This document shows positions 49,421 through 61,696 of a stretch of 64,000 bases of DNA, one piece after another. Positions within the stretch are counted from its first letter, which is position 1. Every line of letters starts with the position of its first letter. A model generated the notes under the pieces. That model was given only the letters and a program-made list of their open reading frames with translations, did no database searches and was not told the DNA's origin. Source of the stretch: Takakia lepidozioides (taxonomy: Eukaryota; Streptophyta; Takakiopsida; Takakiales; Takakiaceae); the NCBI GenBank assembly GCA_030704615.1, contig CM060734.1, positions 26,412,001 through 26,476,000 of the forward strand, read 5' to 3'. A program made the translations under genes and the position numbers.

Positions 49421-50624
49421 CCCGTGGCCCGTTGTCTAGGTGCGGGTACAGAGTTCCCTTAGTGGAGTCCCTGCAGACCTAAACATGAATATGATTTTTG
49501 CCCACATAGTGAAATTAGAGCTACCAAGTCACTGAGCAATCTGAAAGAGCATGGGAGAGAGGAAAATGAAACCTGAAAACCCTCTTATGCAAAGAATATT
49601 AAGTCCTGATTTCGCCGATGCATGAACGGGGTAACACTAGAAGTAGAGAGTGCAGCATTCAGTTGGTAGGATTACAATTTAGAGCCTACTTCATGCGAAC
49701 ATTAATCATAATAAAGTGAGCAAAATGCTTCACCTGATTCGAGGAAGCCTTAGAATCTAGATCAACTCATAAGAATGTCCCTTAAACCCTTCAATTAACA
49801 GACGTCTAAAAAGGTGGTTGCCCTGAGTTGGAGGAGCTATCTGGTGTTGAGAAAGTATCCATCATGCAATTGCGTATACAGGGTTGACCCACAAACATAT
49901 CTGACAAACCTACTGGTGAAATTTACAAGTTATCACCACCTGATTGTACCTTCCCCTCACAACATTCAGATCTCTGCTTAATCGATCTATACGTCCCGCA
50001 AGACCAACCTCACCATGTGATCAGACAGAGCCCGATGTGCAGACTTGACGAAATCCACCGGATCCCACCAGACTCGGGCTTAAGATTACTCCCCAAGCTC
50101 TAGGCAGTTGTTGCCAACTCCTCTCAGTTTGAAGTGATTTTACCACCATTTTTCACGCTACAAACCCGTGACGACAGGGCACACCTGCAAGCAACTACCA
50201 TGATGCAGCGCAGCCATACGGCAATCATCCTACGAATTGCAACAAATTTCTGGCAAGACGGAGGGCACGCGAGAGATAAAAGAGGAGAAGGGAACCATGG
50301 CTATCCATGTAGGGGTACCCCTTAACCAATGCTGGGTTAGCCTGCACCAGGGTTTTCTCCCCGCACCGGCGGGCCCAATCACCAGCCGGCAGAATCAAAT
50401 TTCGCGAAACAAATTGGCTAGACTCACAATTGAAATGGCTAAACTCGCCTGTTTTAATTGTTTACTCCATGTTATTGGCTAATCTCGGGCTCAATTTGAA
50501 CGTGATACTCTTTCGGTTTTTGTCAAGAAAACCCTCGGTGCTCGCGACGAAGCAGCGGCCAACGATGGCCTCCGTCCCTCTGTGATCTCTGCGGGGTTTT
50601 CGCGTAGCTCTTTCTACTGCAGCC
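49421..50624. promoter_or_regulatory. Divergent promoter region between CHD1 and PEX3
   Basis: About 1.2 kb separates the two start codons, which point away from each other. It contains a 10-bp palindrome TTTCGCGAAA (50400-50409), which fits the E2F/DP consensus, and ATTGG (inverted CCAAT) boxes at 50413-50417 and 50474-50478. All lie 150-225 bp before the proposed PEX3 start. No TATA box stands out. The 5' UTRs of both genes must lie here. No other gene is visible. Confidence 0.5.
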
Positions 50625-53600
50625 ATGACGACCCCGCTGCATCTCTCCTGCTACTACGACCTGAGGTACATGTGCTGGTCCCTCTTACCCTCTGACCATC
50701 TGAGTTCAAAAGCCTTCTTGTTGGATGTAATTTTCCTCTCAATGTTTAGACTTGGGTAAGGAGCATGGCTTCAGCATTACGTAGAAGGAAGAAATACGCC
50801 GTCTCGAGCTACCATAAATCGGTGTCTCCTCCCGCATGGACTACTATCTCCGATTGGATCTTTCTATCACTGACAGTGTCACGTTTGAATGCGATGCCGC
50901 ATTCTGCATTTACAGACTGGAAGTCGTGGCCACCTTGAATTTCGAATTGATAGACAGTGAGAAAAATTGAAGTGGTGGGCGTATCTGAAGGGTTTTGCAT
51001 CAATCTGGGTAGGTTTCAAGTTTATGATGATGTTATCATTTTCCGCAATTTTGTGTCTAGGGCATGGGCAAAGAAACACCGGCAAACCCTACTAGTCGCA
51101 GCTGGCATAGCAGGAGCTGGAGCATGCGCGTTCTATGGGTTCCGATTGTTGAGTGTGAAGTCCAAGGCACGGAAAGAGAGAGACTCGGCTCACATGACCC
51201 TCCTGCAAAGGGAAGCAGAGGATCGCGCTGAAGCCCAGTATGTCCAACGCTTAGGATCTTTCTGAGCTTTGTCTGCGTGGTTATCTATAAGTAGATATTT
51301 GATGTGCTATTGTCAGGACATTAACTTCAATCAGATAGATTGTGTCGATAGTTTTTTGGTCATCTATGGTTGAACAACTGGAAATATGCCCTAGTACCCA
51401 TGGGAAAAGTTGGGCATTTGTTGACTCTTTTGATGTTCTCTGTCACATAGGTTCAGCATGGCTTCTGATTTCCAAATTATGCTTGCTAGCAAATTATCGA
51501 TGTGACTGTGGATTTTGACTGTGGACCCTGTGGTTGCAGGTTGCAAAGCCACTTCGAGAGTATCCAGAGGATATCTGACTCTACAACTCTTCCCTCTGTG
51601 TTACCACACTTGAAAGGACGACTTTTTGCACAGGTTGATCTCTCAGGGCTGACAGAGAAGCTGATGTTAGGCAAGGAGGACCCTCAGGCGCTCAGCTCTC
51701 GCGATAAGATGCAGCTTTGGCAAGAGCTTAAAACTCTAAGTATGTTTCTGCTCTAGCTCTTTGTTGAAGTCTTTGTATCACCTGCTCCATGCTGGGCCAC
51801 TTTTCCCCTTTTCCCCTTCAGACCTATTGAATAGATTCTTCTGTACTAAGGTGTGGCAAGAAAGTTGTAAACCTGTGGTGGCAATTTCGCAAAATTCAAT
51901 TCCTGTTGAGAAGACCTCGTCGCCTCCTCCTTTCCTTCTTCCCTCTCTCTGATTATTAAGTCAAACATAGGTGGTTGGATGGATCTGAGCAGGTTTCACA
52001 CGAACTGTGTGCGCAATGTGGGCAGTCAGTTTGCTGGATCTGTTCATCCGCACCCAGCTGAACATCCTGGGAAGGCATGTGTATATTGACACTGCACGGG
52101 ATTCGTCAGTGATAAAGTCAGGGGTTAGTTACTTCTTGCTGGTCTTTTATTTGTCATGGTCAATGCCTGACTCCTTTTCAATGTTTCTCTCTTTGTGCAA
52201 AACTGTTGTGCTATTTCTTATATACTTGATTATTCCTTGCAAATGCTGTATCTGTGAAAAACACAAGGCTTGTGGGTCTCTCGTAGTGGCTGACCATAAA
52301 AGGCTAGATATAAGTTCTACAAATCATTGGGTTTGGACGATTTTGTGCAGTAATGCATTCAGGAATGTTGGTTCTCAATGAGAAATGCCGTGAGAATATG
52401 TGCTTAATAACCTGGGCTAAGACAATTCTTAATCTCTCCATCCTACCAGCCTATTGGCATGCCTATAATCTCTGCAAAAACCCTCCTCCACTTGGGGATT
52501 TCTAGGCAAATTGCAAATGACATTTTGACAAAAAAATCACCACATTGGAGTTCAACCACTGCTTTCTTCCTACATCTTTAACACTCCAAAGCTTTTTAAG
52601 TGTTAAGGTCAATGCAATAGACAGGTCCAATCATATGATCCATAAAGTTCTAATTCATCAGAGCATAATCACACACGGTCAATGACAGGCAAGCCATGAA
52701 ATGTCCTGGTTACATTTGTAGGCCTAATCCTTTCAAGGGATAGAACACCTTTCTGAAAGTTTTCCAACAGGCACATTTCTTGTGGGTCATGGCAGGAGCA
52801 GCATAGGCCTCTTCCGATGAGCTGCCAACATAAATTTATTGCTTTTGCTGATTACTTACCTTACAAGGGCTTAGATGCCCTAATTGGAGACACACACAAG
52901 GCGGTTGAGAGTGTACTTAAAGGGTATGTAGCTTTTTGACTCAAAATGTTGATCACTTTTGCTGGGCACTTCTGGAGTCATTTGACACAGCTCATGTCTC
53001 AGTTTCAGCAGCAAGCTTTCTGGTGTGAGTAAGTTAAGATTCACATTCTCGCATATGGCATAAGCTAAGAGTTCCATGAAGTGCAAAGCATCTGAAGGGA
53101 CTGCTTACTATTGGTATGTGGGTTGATCTTTTTCAGCAAGCCTCTCAAAGAGCCTTATACAATTGACGATCTACGGGATGTATTCATGAGAATACGAGCT
53201 AGCTTGGAGAGTACACGAGTGGATTGGGTCCAATATGTTCTACCAGAAGACAATATGTTGCCTACTGACCTTGAGGCCGCCTCGTCAGCAGCCTCATCAG
53301 CTGCTAATGCCTCGCAGAGCTTGGCCTGTGAGCTATCGTCCCTTGACGATAGAGAGAAACTTGAGCAGCTACTGGTTGAGACCCGAGCAGTTCTGGCCAG
53401 GCAAGGATCTATGAACGATGCTGGACATTTTTTCTTACTGCTACCATAGACTTGAATCCACTCAAATGCTGTCCTGCTATTCTGCATCAGGAAGTCCCCT
53501 GGAAGCCTTGCACTCATTAGACACTTGTTAGACAAGTGTCAATATCATCTACGAAGGTGCTATGCTATCTAATATGGAGGACCATGGGTCTGTGATTGCA

Positions 53601-53854
53601 GCAATGAGTTCCAGGAGGTGTTAGCTGTGTCCTTGGATGCTATGTTGGATGGAGTTATGGAAGAGCTTTACACCATTTACAGAGGGGCTCCAGATAATGG
53701 AATTCCACTGGCGAAGCTGCTACCACCAGTAGCAAGTGTAGGGTCCACCCTTCTGGAGCATCCTGATGAGAATCGTTTTATTCGGATTCTGGCTGATTTG
53801 CCTCAGGTGCAATCTCTTTGTGCTATGGTTTATACAAGCTCCCAAGAGGTCTAG
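50625..53854 (+). CDS. PEX3: PEX3, peroxisome biogenesis membrane protein, 7 exons
   Basis: PEX3 anchors PEX19 at the peroxisome or ER membrane and is needed to insert peroxisomal membrane proteins. Exons: 50625-50665, 51061-51237, 51540-51739, 51993-52123, 52796-52923, 53137-53400, 53602-53854; 397 residues (Arabidopsis about 364). Phases agree throughout. Residues 17-22 (AKKHRQ) precede a hydrophobic anchor (about 23-43). Matches to the family include TLPSVLPHL, QLWQELKTLS, LNILGRHVYIDTAR, ESVLKGKPLK, ETRAVLA and IPLAKLLPPVASVG. Exon 1 was chosen because its 13 codons plus AG fit the phase of exon 2; it could lie elsewhere. For exon 5 the acceptor before EQHRPLP was used. The intron after 53400 appears to be GC-AG. 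The last exon runs through a possible donor at 53806 to the stop. Confidence 0.88.
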
Positions 53855-55230
53855 GAATGGCCCCTTTTCTTATACTTTCCCAGGATCATGGAGCGCGTGC
53901 TTACTGGCAAAAACCACAGCCTTCTCACAGCACAGCAAGGTCTATGCTCATACAAGGACTCTGAGGCCTACTGAGCAGTTTCCAGCAACTTCAGAACGTT
54001 TCCACAATATTCTGATCCTGTCTGGTTGAGGCCACACAGAGAATGTACATTAGCACTTCTTGTTGCGGTCAGGAAGGGTATCTGTGCATACAATGCATAT
54101 GTGTTCTTTAGCATGTGCTGGGGAGGTGAATGTAAGGTCTTTTTACCTTCTCTGTTCAGATACAAAAGTTACACTACATTGCTCTCATCTTCTGCTGCAA
54201 CTACACATTCACTTTATAGTTGTAACTTGGGGTATCAGATTTTGAGTACCCCTAAAGCATTGGGTGGTTGGATATATTACCTCCCTTTTGCACTAGGTGA
54301 CAGTTTCTTTTGTTGTTCGACTAATATTGCTCATGGACAGCCATAGCTAGAATATGAAATTTCTCAGCTTTGACAATCTTCTGGCCAGGCTACTATTCTG
54401 CCATTAGTGTAGAGGGATAGAATTGAAGAGCCTGGTCCAGGGATAGATGGTGTAGTGACTTCTTACTGGCATGTTGTACATGCTTAGGCAGGGGAACCAC
54501 GTGTGCAGATCTCCATGAATAAAGTGAAGAGGTGCTCTCTAGGGTCCTTTTAGTCTATTGCTTCACCTTGCATTTGTGAAATGAATCCGGTTGTTCAGTT
54601 CTTTGGTTACTTTTGGAATAGGTCTCGCATGTTTTGGGGAATGTATGTTATCTGCTCTTAGCAAATGCCAGTGTATCAAGTAAGGCCCTAGTTGTCAAGG
54701 TGCTGTCTTTCTGTACACTGTCCAGGTTGGTTGAATTTTTTGTGTTGGGACAGGTTGCACATTAGTACGAGTGTCCATTAGAAGGGACTTGAGAGACCGT
54801 GACAAAGACCACTGTGTAAACCTGTAAAGCCCTACAAAAGACCAAAAGCGAGGGCCTTTGGTTATTCCTAATCTGAAAAGACTACGCCTACCCAGCGAGT
54901 TTATTTCCAGCGTGCGAAGCTGACAGCACGGCCGCCCGTATGCTGGCCTGGGTCGAGCTTACTGTAATATCCAAAAGTCTCATGTGTTGGTTATTTCACC
55001 AATGAGACATTGGGGAAAAATGGCAAGAGGTCTTGAAGTGGTCGCTCATCTCACCAAAGTACGCTACATCTTTGAACGACCCGTACTCCCCTCCTTCTTG
55101 GCTCCCCTCTTAGCGGACTTCCCCGGTTGTTTGGCCTTGCATGCTTCCCTCGTACCGGACCGCTCCCGTTGTCGACCACCGTTCCCTTATTCGCCAGCCA
55201 TCTTCTACACATTTACACCATGAGGCACAC
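53855..55230. other. PEX3 3' flank, no gene recognised
   Basis: Holds the PEX3 3' UTR and intergenic DNA. ORFs are short with no domain. From about 54960 the composition changes (CATGTGTTGGTTATTTCACC onward), perhaps a fragment of an unrecognised repeat. Confidence 0.5.
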
Positions 55231-55239
55231 ACACCGTTG

Positions 55240-55345
55240 TCAGTGAATACACGAACCTTGCTACTCTATTCAAAGTAAATGTGACCTTGCTACTCTTAAG
55301 CAGAGTAAATGCGAACCTTGCTACTCTAAGGAGAGTAAATACTGA
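55240..55345. repeat. Three hairpin-forming repeats (CCTTGCTACTCT...AGAGTAAAT)
   Basis: Three units of 35-38 bp, each GAACCTTGCTACTCT or GACCTTGCTACTCT followed by a short loop and the reverse complement AGAGTA (the first unit has AAAGTA). Each can form a TACTCT/AGAGTA stem. They lie just beyond the 3' end of the L1 element. Confidence 0.75.
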
Positions 55346-55446
55346 GGCACCGGCCGATGGCCATACGCAGAGAAAGTGTGAAGGGGCCTGAGGAGTCCCC
55401 CTAAAGAGTACAGAAGACACGAGTGACTCTTGATAAGAAGTAATCA

Positions 55447-58018
55447 TTAACGGAAGTGTAGTCTCGATGGCCTAGAGGCCTGCTTGACGTGTTTCCAGTT
55501 CACATCTCTATCAAATTCCGGCGAGGCGGTGGACTGTACCATTGTGGTTGCTCCAGCTGGGAGGAGGCTGCCTATTCCATTCGCAGAGTTCAGTGGAGGA
55601 GCTGTGGCAAATGACTCCTTGATGAGACCAGGTGAATGTAAAGATGGAGTGGAATTGTCCTGCATTGCGAGGGGATTTTTAATGTCAGCACTGAGCTTGA
55701 TCCATGTTTTTTTTAATTCTGTGACGAGATCTTTATAGATGGAAGCGAGGAGAGTAGTTCCAGAGAATGTTCTGAAACATCTGGCCCTCCATATGTGCCA
55801 GAGGGTAGAGCTTCTAAGGTAGTTATAGACCGGGCAGTTAAAAGGCTTTCTGTTTGGCGGTTTGATCGTACTTGAGCAGTAGTGAGAGCGAGGTTATTGT
55901 CTGATGATTCCATGAATGGTAAAAAGCTCGAATATGAGGCCAAATTGCAGAGGGAGCATGGCAGTGTAGTAGGCAGTGCTCCTGAGATTCAATGATTGCT
56001 GATGAACAACGGCTGCAAAGGATTGCCTCATTGAATCCCAACCATTCCCCTACAACCCTGTTAGCAATCTGTCATAAGAACGCCGAGATTTTCGCTGGTT
56101 TTGTCTTGGTCCAAATGATGTTCCATATTAGGTTACAGTTTTCGTTTTGGAACTGGAAGTGACTCCATTTGTCATTCCATTTGGAATGAAGGGGTTGGGG
56201 ATCTGCTAGGCCCGAGTAGCCCTTTTGGGTTGTGTAGGTGAAGAAGTGAAGAAGGGAGCGGGGGAGCGCCCAATGGTCCATGTCCATTCTTTGGGGTCGA
56301 ATTGGAGTTCTGCTAGAGGTCTGCCCAAGACCCATAGAAAGCGCTGGGAAGAGAGCCAAGTGAGCAGTGGTTGGTTGAGCGGTGGGAGGGGTCCATGTTA
56401 TTGTCATGAGAGGACCAACAACAGATCCTTACTGGTGTGTGGGGAAGTCTTGGGAAGGTCTGGAGTGTGTGGTCTTGAATGATGAGGGTTAGGGTGCATG
56501 AGTCTATATGGAAGGAATATCCTTTAAGGTGTAGATCTGTAGTGTCCGGCACAAACAATATAGTGAGTGTGTTGGTTAGGATAACGAGGGTCCAGAAGCT
56601 ACTTGTTGGCCTGATGGGTCCATTCCGAAGCAGATTGGTCCATTGGGGTGGAATGGATTGGATAATGGTATCATATCCGTGATTCATTCTGTTTCTGCCA
56701 ACTTTGGCCGAGATGGAGTCCTTAGGAATGAGGGAGCCATTCGTCCATACGTCTTTAATTTAGCTAATGTCTTTGTAGTCCTAGGCTGACCAACTTTTGG
56801 ACAGATTCCTTTGGGCTTGTGTGGCTGAACTGGAGTTGAGGAAGAGTGGTTGTGGCAATCCAGCGAAGGGAAGGTTGTCAGTGTGCAGTTTTCAGAGGGG
56901 AGGCCATGGCGATATTGGCTGCCACGGCCAAAAATTTCCACCCTCCTACAGGTCCTAGGAATCTGGGAATCCACTTGCCTAACAGTGCCGTGATCTGTGT
57001 GTCTGGGTCGATGACTCCGAGCCCTCATTTCTTCTTGGGGAGGCATATTTGTTTCCACGAGACTTGTGGCCTTTCTTTTCATTGTGGTTGCTGGCCCCCC
57101 ATATGAAATTCCTGAGAATTTTCTTGACTTCGTGGATTTGGGGTGATGCTGGTCTCCATGAAGAGGCAAAGTACCAAAGGCCTGCCGACAGGATCTAATT
57201 GGTGGCCAGGGCCTTACCGGAGATGGATAGATGTTGGGATCCCTAATATGCTAGTTTAGTTTTGAGTCTAGCAATCGTTGGCTCAAAGCGTTGTTGGTCT
57301 GTTAGGTTGATGCTGAACGTGTACCCCAACAAGGTTGTAGTTTCCCCTGGCCGAAGCCATCTAAGGCCTTTTTCTGCCCCCAAGGTGGGTTGTGTTCCAA
57401 GGAGGGATCTTGAGGTGTCTCCTACAAGCGGAGCACATGTTTTTCCCCAGTTTATCTTGAAGTTTGAGGCTCGGTAGAATGTTTCCAATGTGTTTGTGGC
57501 ATTGTCAAGGTTTGTGGGATTTGCCTGGAGTGCCAGGAAGGTATCATCGACGAATATGGATTCTCTAATTTGGGTTGGTTGGTGGGTAATATGGTTGGTG
57601 ATGTGTAGTCCATAGGGCTTTGTAGAATTCAACGGGTATGCCATCCAAGCCTGCTGACTTGCCGTTGTGTAATTTGGAGAGAGCGTCTCCCAGCTCCATG
57701 TTTGTGAGAAGACCATCCAGGGATGAGGCCACATTGGGAGAGAGAGGAGTCGAGGTGTGGGAAGTTGGTTGGAGGGGAGGGCTGTTGGTTACTGTGGAAG
57801 AGAGATTGGAAATGGGAAAAGGCCAGGCCAATCATACCTTTAGGGGAGGAGGTTGAGATGCCTGAGTTCTGGTCAGTGAATTCAGTGATGTTTTGAGCTG
57901 CTCTTTTCTGTCTGGTTTTGTCAAAGAAGTACTTGGTCATTTTCCCCCCCTTTGTCGAGCAGTTGACTGCAGCCTGCATTTCAAGTTTATCATCTTTGAT
58001 GCTCTGGAAGAATTCCAT
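55447..58018 (-). mobile_element. Plant-type L1 LINE ORF2 remnant
   Basis: In minus-strand order: KYFFDKTRQKRAAQNI, then LHNGKSAGLDGIPVEFYKALW (early RT), catalytic FVDDTFLAL (about 57540-57560), the thumb region (KINWGKTCAPLVGD, TTLLGYTFSI), a segment with LATNYILSAGLWYF / RNFIWGASNH in broken frames (about 57200-57060), and the zf-RVT domain (IWNIIWTKTKPAKISAFLW, then CSRCSSAIIESQEHCLLHC; about 56160-55900). The stretch between the early RT and FVDD is only about 100 bp where about 190 residues are expected, so the RT core is deleted. Many frame changes follow. The element is dead and 5'-truncated at about 58020. Confidence 0.85.
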
Positions 58019-58028
58019 GTTTTGTCTT

Positions 58029-58382
58029 CACTACAAGGAATAGGTGCTTTTCGCACCCGACTCGTGGTTGCGATTCTGTCCGAAACGACTGCACTTGGGA
58101 CTCCAGGTTCTGAATGACGACTTGCCAGTCGTCGCAGGCAAATTGGGGCCACGGTGGCATGGCGGATGAGGGTCAGAAGTCGCCGAAACCACTGCGGGTT
58201 TGGCGCCGATTTATACGTCCATTTCCAAAAAATAGGAAAATATATATTTTTAACATTATGATAAATTGGAGTTAACGACTGCGGGTTGGACCCCGGGGGA
58301 CATTTTTATTAATTATAACCTATATGGTATTATTTCTTAAATATAATGACACGCGGCGATTTTTTATAGAGTAAAGGAGACT
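58029..58382 (+). mobile_element. CACTA-like terminus with subterminal repeats
   Basis: Starts CACTACAAGGAATAGG right after the truncated L1, matching the CACTACAA-type terminus of plant CACTA elements. An ACGACTGC-like word recurs four or five times (near 58085, 58110, 58180, 58275), as in subterminal transposase-binding repeats. I do not find the other terminus before the PPR frame at 58.38 kb, so this is a fragment. The last 120 bp are AT-rich. Confidence 0.5.
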
Positions 58383-61300
58383 ATGCTTGGTAAGTCGCGG
58401 TCAGGGGGTGAGGGGGTTGAGGACTTAGCGAAGATGCTTTGTGAGGTAGGCAGACTGAAAGAGGCTCTACATACTTTAAACCAAGGAGCATTTCAGCAGA
58501 TTCAGATATGTATGTGGTACCATGCTTTGGATGAGCGACTGATGCACGAAGGGAGTGAAGCCGAACCACATCACGATTGTTTGTGTTTGCAATGTGTGTG
58601 CAAGCCTGGGAGCCTTGGAAAAGGGGAAAGAGGTCCATGGTGACATCTTCAAATCTAGAAATGTACCAGATGTCATTCTGAAGACAGCCCTGGTGGACAT
58701 GTATGCCAAATATGGGTGCATTGAGGATGCAAAGGGAGTTTTCAACACTATGGCTGAACGAGATGTGGTGTGGTGTGGTGAACTCAATACCCTCATCAAC
58801 ATGTATGCCAAGTGCGGGAATGTGGTGTATGCACATGGAGCGTTTGACAAAATGCCTGAACAAGATATTTCTACTTGGAATACAATGATGGCAGGATTTG
58901 CCAAGGATGGGTGTGGTAGGGAGGCTTTTGGGGCCTATGAGCAAATGAGACAGGCAGGGATGATGCCAAACTGGGTCACCTTTATCTGTGTGCTGAAGGC
59001 TTCTGCCAGCCTTGCAGCCCTGGAAACGGGCATGGTGGTCCATACTAACATCGTCATTTCCGGAATCGTTTCAGATATCACTCAAGAGAATACCCTTGTG
59101 GACATGTATGCCAAATGCGGGAGCCTTACTGGCGCTCCTCAAGTGCTCGACAACATGGCTAAGTGGGATGTGGTCTCATGGAGTGCGATGATCGGAGGAT
59201 ATGCTCTGCATGGGAATGGCAGGGAGGCTTTTGAGACCTATAAGCAAATGAAAGAGGAAGCGGTAATTTCCCTGCTCAAAGCTTGTGCCAGCCCTGCAGC
59301 CCTGGGAAAGAGTGAGGACATCCATGCTGACATTATCAAAGCTGGAATTGCCCCAGATGTCGTCCTGGAGACTGCCCTTGCATATATGTACACCAAATGT
59401 GGGAGCATGAAGGATGCACGTCAGGTTTCTGACAATATGGCTGAACGAAATGTGATCTCCTGGAGTGCTATGATCGCAGGATATGCTCGGGGTGTCTTGG
59501 GGAGGCCCTGCAACTATTTGAACTGATGCAACAAAAAGGCTTAAAGCCAAATGCGCTTGAGACCTATGAGCAAATGATTGAGCAAGGGTAATTGCCCAAC
59601 AAAGTCACGTTCATTTGCGTTCTCAATGCATGTGCAAGCCTGGCAGCCCTGGAAAAGGGCAAAGAGGTCCATGCTGCGATCGATGTTGGAACAGAGTCAT
59701 ATTTGAATCTGGAGAATACTCTCGTTGATATGTATGCCAAGTGTGGGGCTGCAGCTGGCAGGTGGGGTGATCCCACAGAAGAGCAATGATGAAGGACAAA
59801 GGTGTCAGAAAGGAGGCAGGGCACAGCTGCATTGAGGTTGACAATCGGGTGCATAAGTTTACTGTGAATCGAGTGAATCTGATGCAAAGAGAAGGTGTGA
59901 AGGCAGATTTTCTTGTGCATCTTGAATGCATGTTCCAGCCCATCGTTGATAGAGCAAGGCAAGCAGCTCCATGAGGGCATCATTAGAGCTGGATTTCAGT
60001 CAAATGTCAGTATGGGGAACGCCCTCGTCAGCATGTATTGCAAATGCGGGGGTGTGGAAGATGCACGGGAAGTGTTTGCAAAATTGCCCAAGCGCGATGT
60101 GATCTCATGGAATGGGATGATGGCTGGATTAGCTCAGCCAGGTCACGCACGAGAGGCACTTGAACTATTGACAGTGCAGCAAAAGGATTCTACTGAGAAA
60201 ATTCGCCCTTTAGATACCAGAGTGGCTGAGCCTGAACAGGAACTACAAACCCTACATGTGATGATAGTTGGACTCGGCAATACTGCCAAGGCTGCTGAGG
60301 AGAGGGCAGCTCCTCATGTGGGTAGTGCAACGGTAGTTAATGCCAAATACCCTGGTGGACATGTTTGCAAAATGTGGGTGCATCTAGGATGCAAAGGGAG
60401 TGTTCGACACTATGGCTGAACGAGATGTGGTGTCGTGGAGTGCGATGCTTGCAGGGTATGCACAACAGGGACGTGGGATGGAGGCTTTGGAGACCTATGA
60501 GCAAATGATGGGGGAAGCACATCATGTTTGTGTGCATTTGCAATGCTTGTGTAAGGCTGGCAGCCAGAAGGGCAAAGAGGTGCATGGGGATATCATCAAA
60601 GCTGGAATTGTACCAAATGTCAATCTAAACACTGCCCTGGCAGCTCTGGAAAAGGGGAAAGAGGGGCATGGCGACATCTTCAGAGCTGGAATTGTACCAG
60701 ATGTCATTCTGAACAAGACCCTGGTGGACATGTTTGCGAAATGTGGGTGCATCGAGGATGCAAAGGGAGTGTTCAACACTATGGCTGAACGAGATGTGGT
60801 GTCGTGGAGTGCGATGCTTGCAGGGTATGCACGGCAGGGACATGGGATGGAGGCTTTGGAGACCTATGAGCAAATGATGTGCGACGGGGTGAAGCCCGAC
60901 CACATCAAGTTTGTGTGCGTGTGCAAGCATGGCAGCCCTGGAAAAGGGCAAAGAAGTGCATGGCGACATCATCAGAGCTGAAATTGTACCAGATGTGATC
61001 CTGAACACCGCCCTGGTAGACATGTATGCCAAATGTGGGTGCATAGAGGATGCAAAGGGAATATTCGACAATATGGCTGAACGAGATGTGGTGTCGTGGA
61101 ATGCGATGATCGCAGGAATGCACAGCATGGTTGTCATAGGGAGGTCGTGCAACTATTTAAAGGAATGCAAAAGAACGGCTTGAAGCCGAGCAATATCACC
61201 TTTATGTGTGTTCGCTCTGCATGCAGCCTCGCTGGCCTACTGAATGAAGGAAGACGCTACTTTGATTCCCTGAGTCAAGATCATGGTGTCACTCCGACAG

Positions 61301-61696
61301 TAAAGCACTTTGGCTGCATGGTGAACCTTCTTGGACGTGCGGGACAACCGGATGAGGCAGTGGACCTGATTAATAAAATGCCCATAAATCCAGGTGATGT
61401 GGTGTGGATGGCCTGCTTGGTGCCTGCAGAATCCATGGCAGCCAGGTCGCTGCTGCATTGAGGTTGGCAACAGGGTGCACACCTTCGTTGTAGATGACAA
61501 GCTGCATCCCAGAATTAAGGAAATCCATGCTGAGTTGAGAAGATTGTCTGGGGCGGGGTATGTGCCTGACAGGCGCTTTGGATTGCATGATGTGGGGGAG
61601 GAGGAAAAGGAATTTTCTCTTTGCCACCACAGTGAGAAGCTGGCCATTGGTTTTGGCATATCCACGGGAAATGATAGTGGGGTCTACCCAGCATAG
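58383..61696 (+). pseudogene. PLS/DYW-class pentatricopeptide repeat (PPR) pseudogene
   Basis: PPR proteins of this class bind organelle RNA, usually for C-to-U editing. Frames in order: 58383-58643; 58555-59526 (about eight PPR motifs, e.g. LVDMYAKCGS, MAKWDVVSWSAMIGGYALHG); 59592-59789; 59786-59974 with an E+ type segment (HSCIEVDNRVHKF); 59913-60419; 60400-60981; 60911-61183; 61096-61461 (E-like LGRAGQPDEAVDLINKMP); and 61455-61696, a partial DYW domain (IEVGNRVHTFVVDD, then HSEKLAI with the HxE residues at 61628-61636), stopping before the CxxC. At least six frame changes, a second internal E+ segment and the truncated DYW show it is not functional. Near-identical blocks at 60.37, 60.74 and 61.03 kb indicate internal tandem duplication. 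Sequencing errors cannot explain the internal E+ segment. Confidence 0.85.

Noticed and set aside
53807-53860. Splice donor at CAG|GTGCAA in the last PEX3 exon
   Set aside because: Reading through gives VQSLCAMVYTSSQEV and a stop, matching the usual PEX3 C-terminus in length and position, so no intron is needed.
61100-61696. Functional DYW deaminase at the end of the PPR locus
   Set aside because: The domain stops soon after HSEKLAI, lacks the CxxC zinc ligands and the terminal DYW, and is out of frame with most upstream PPR motifs.
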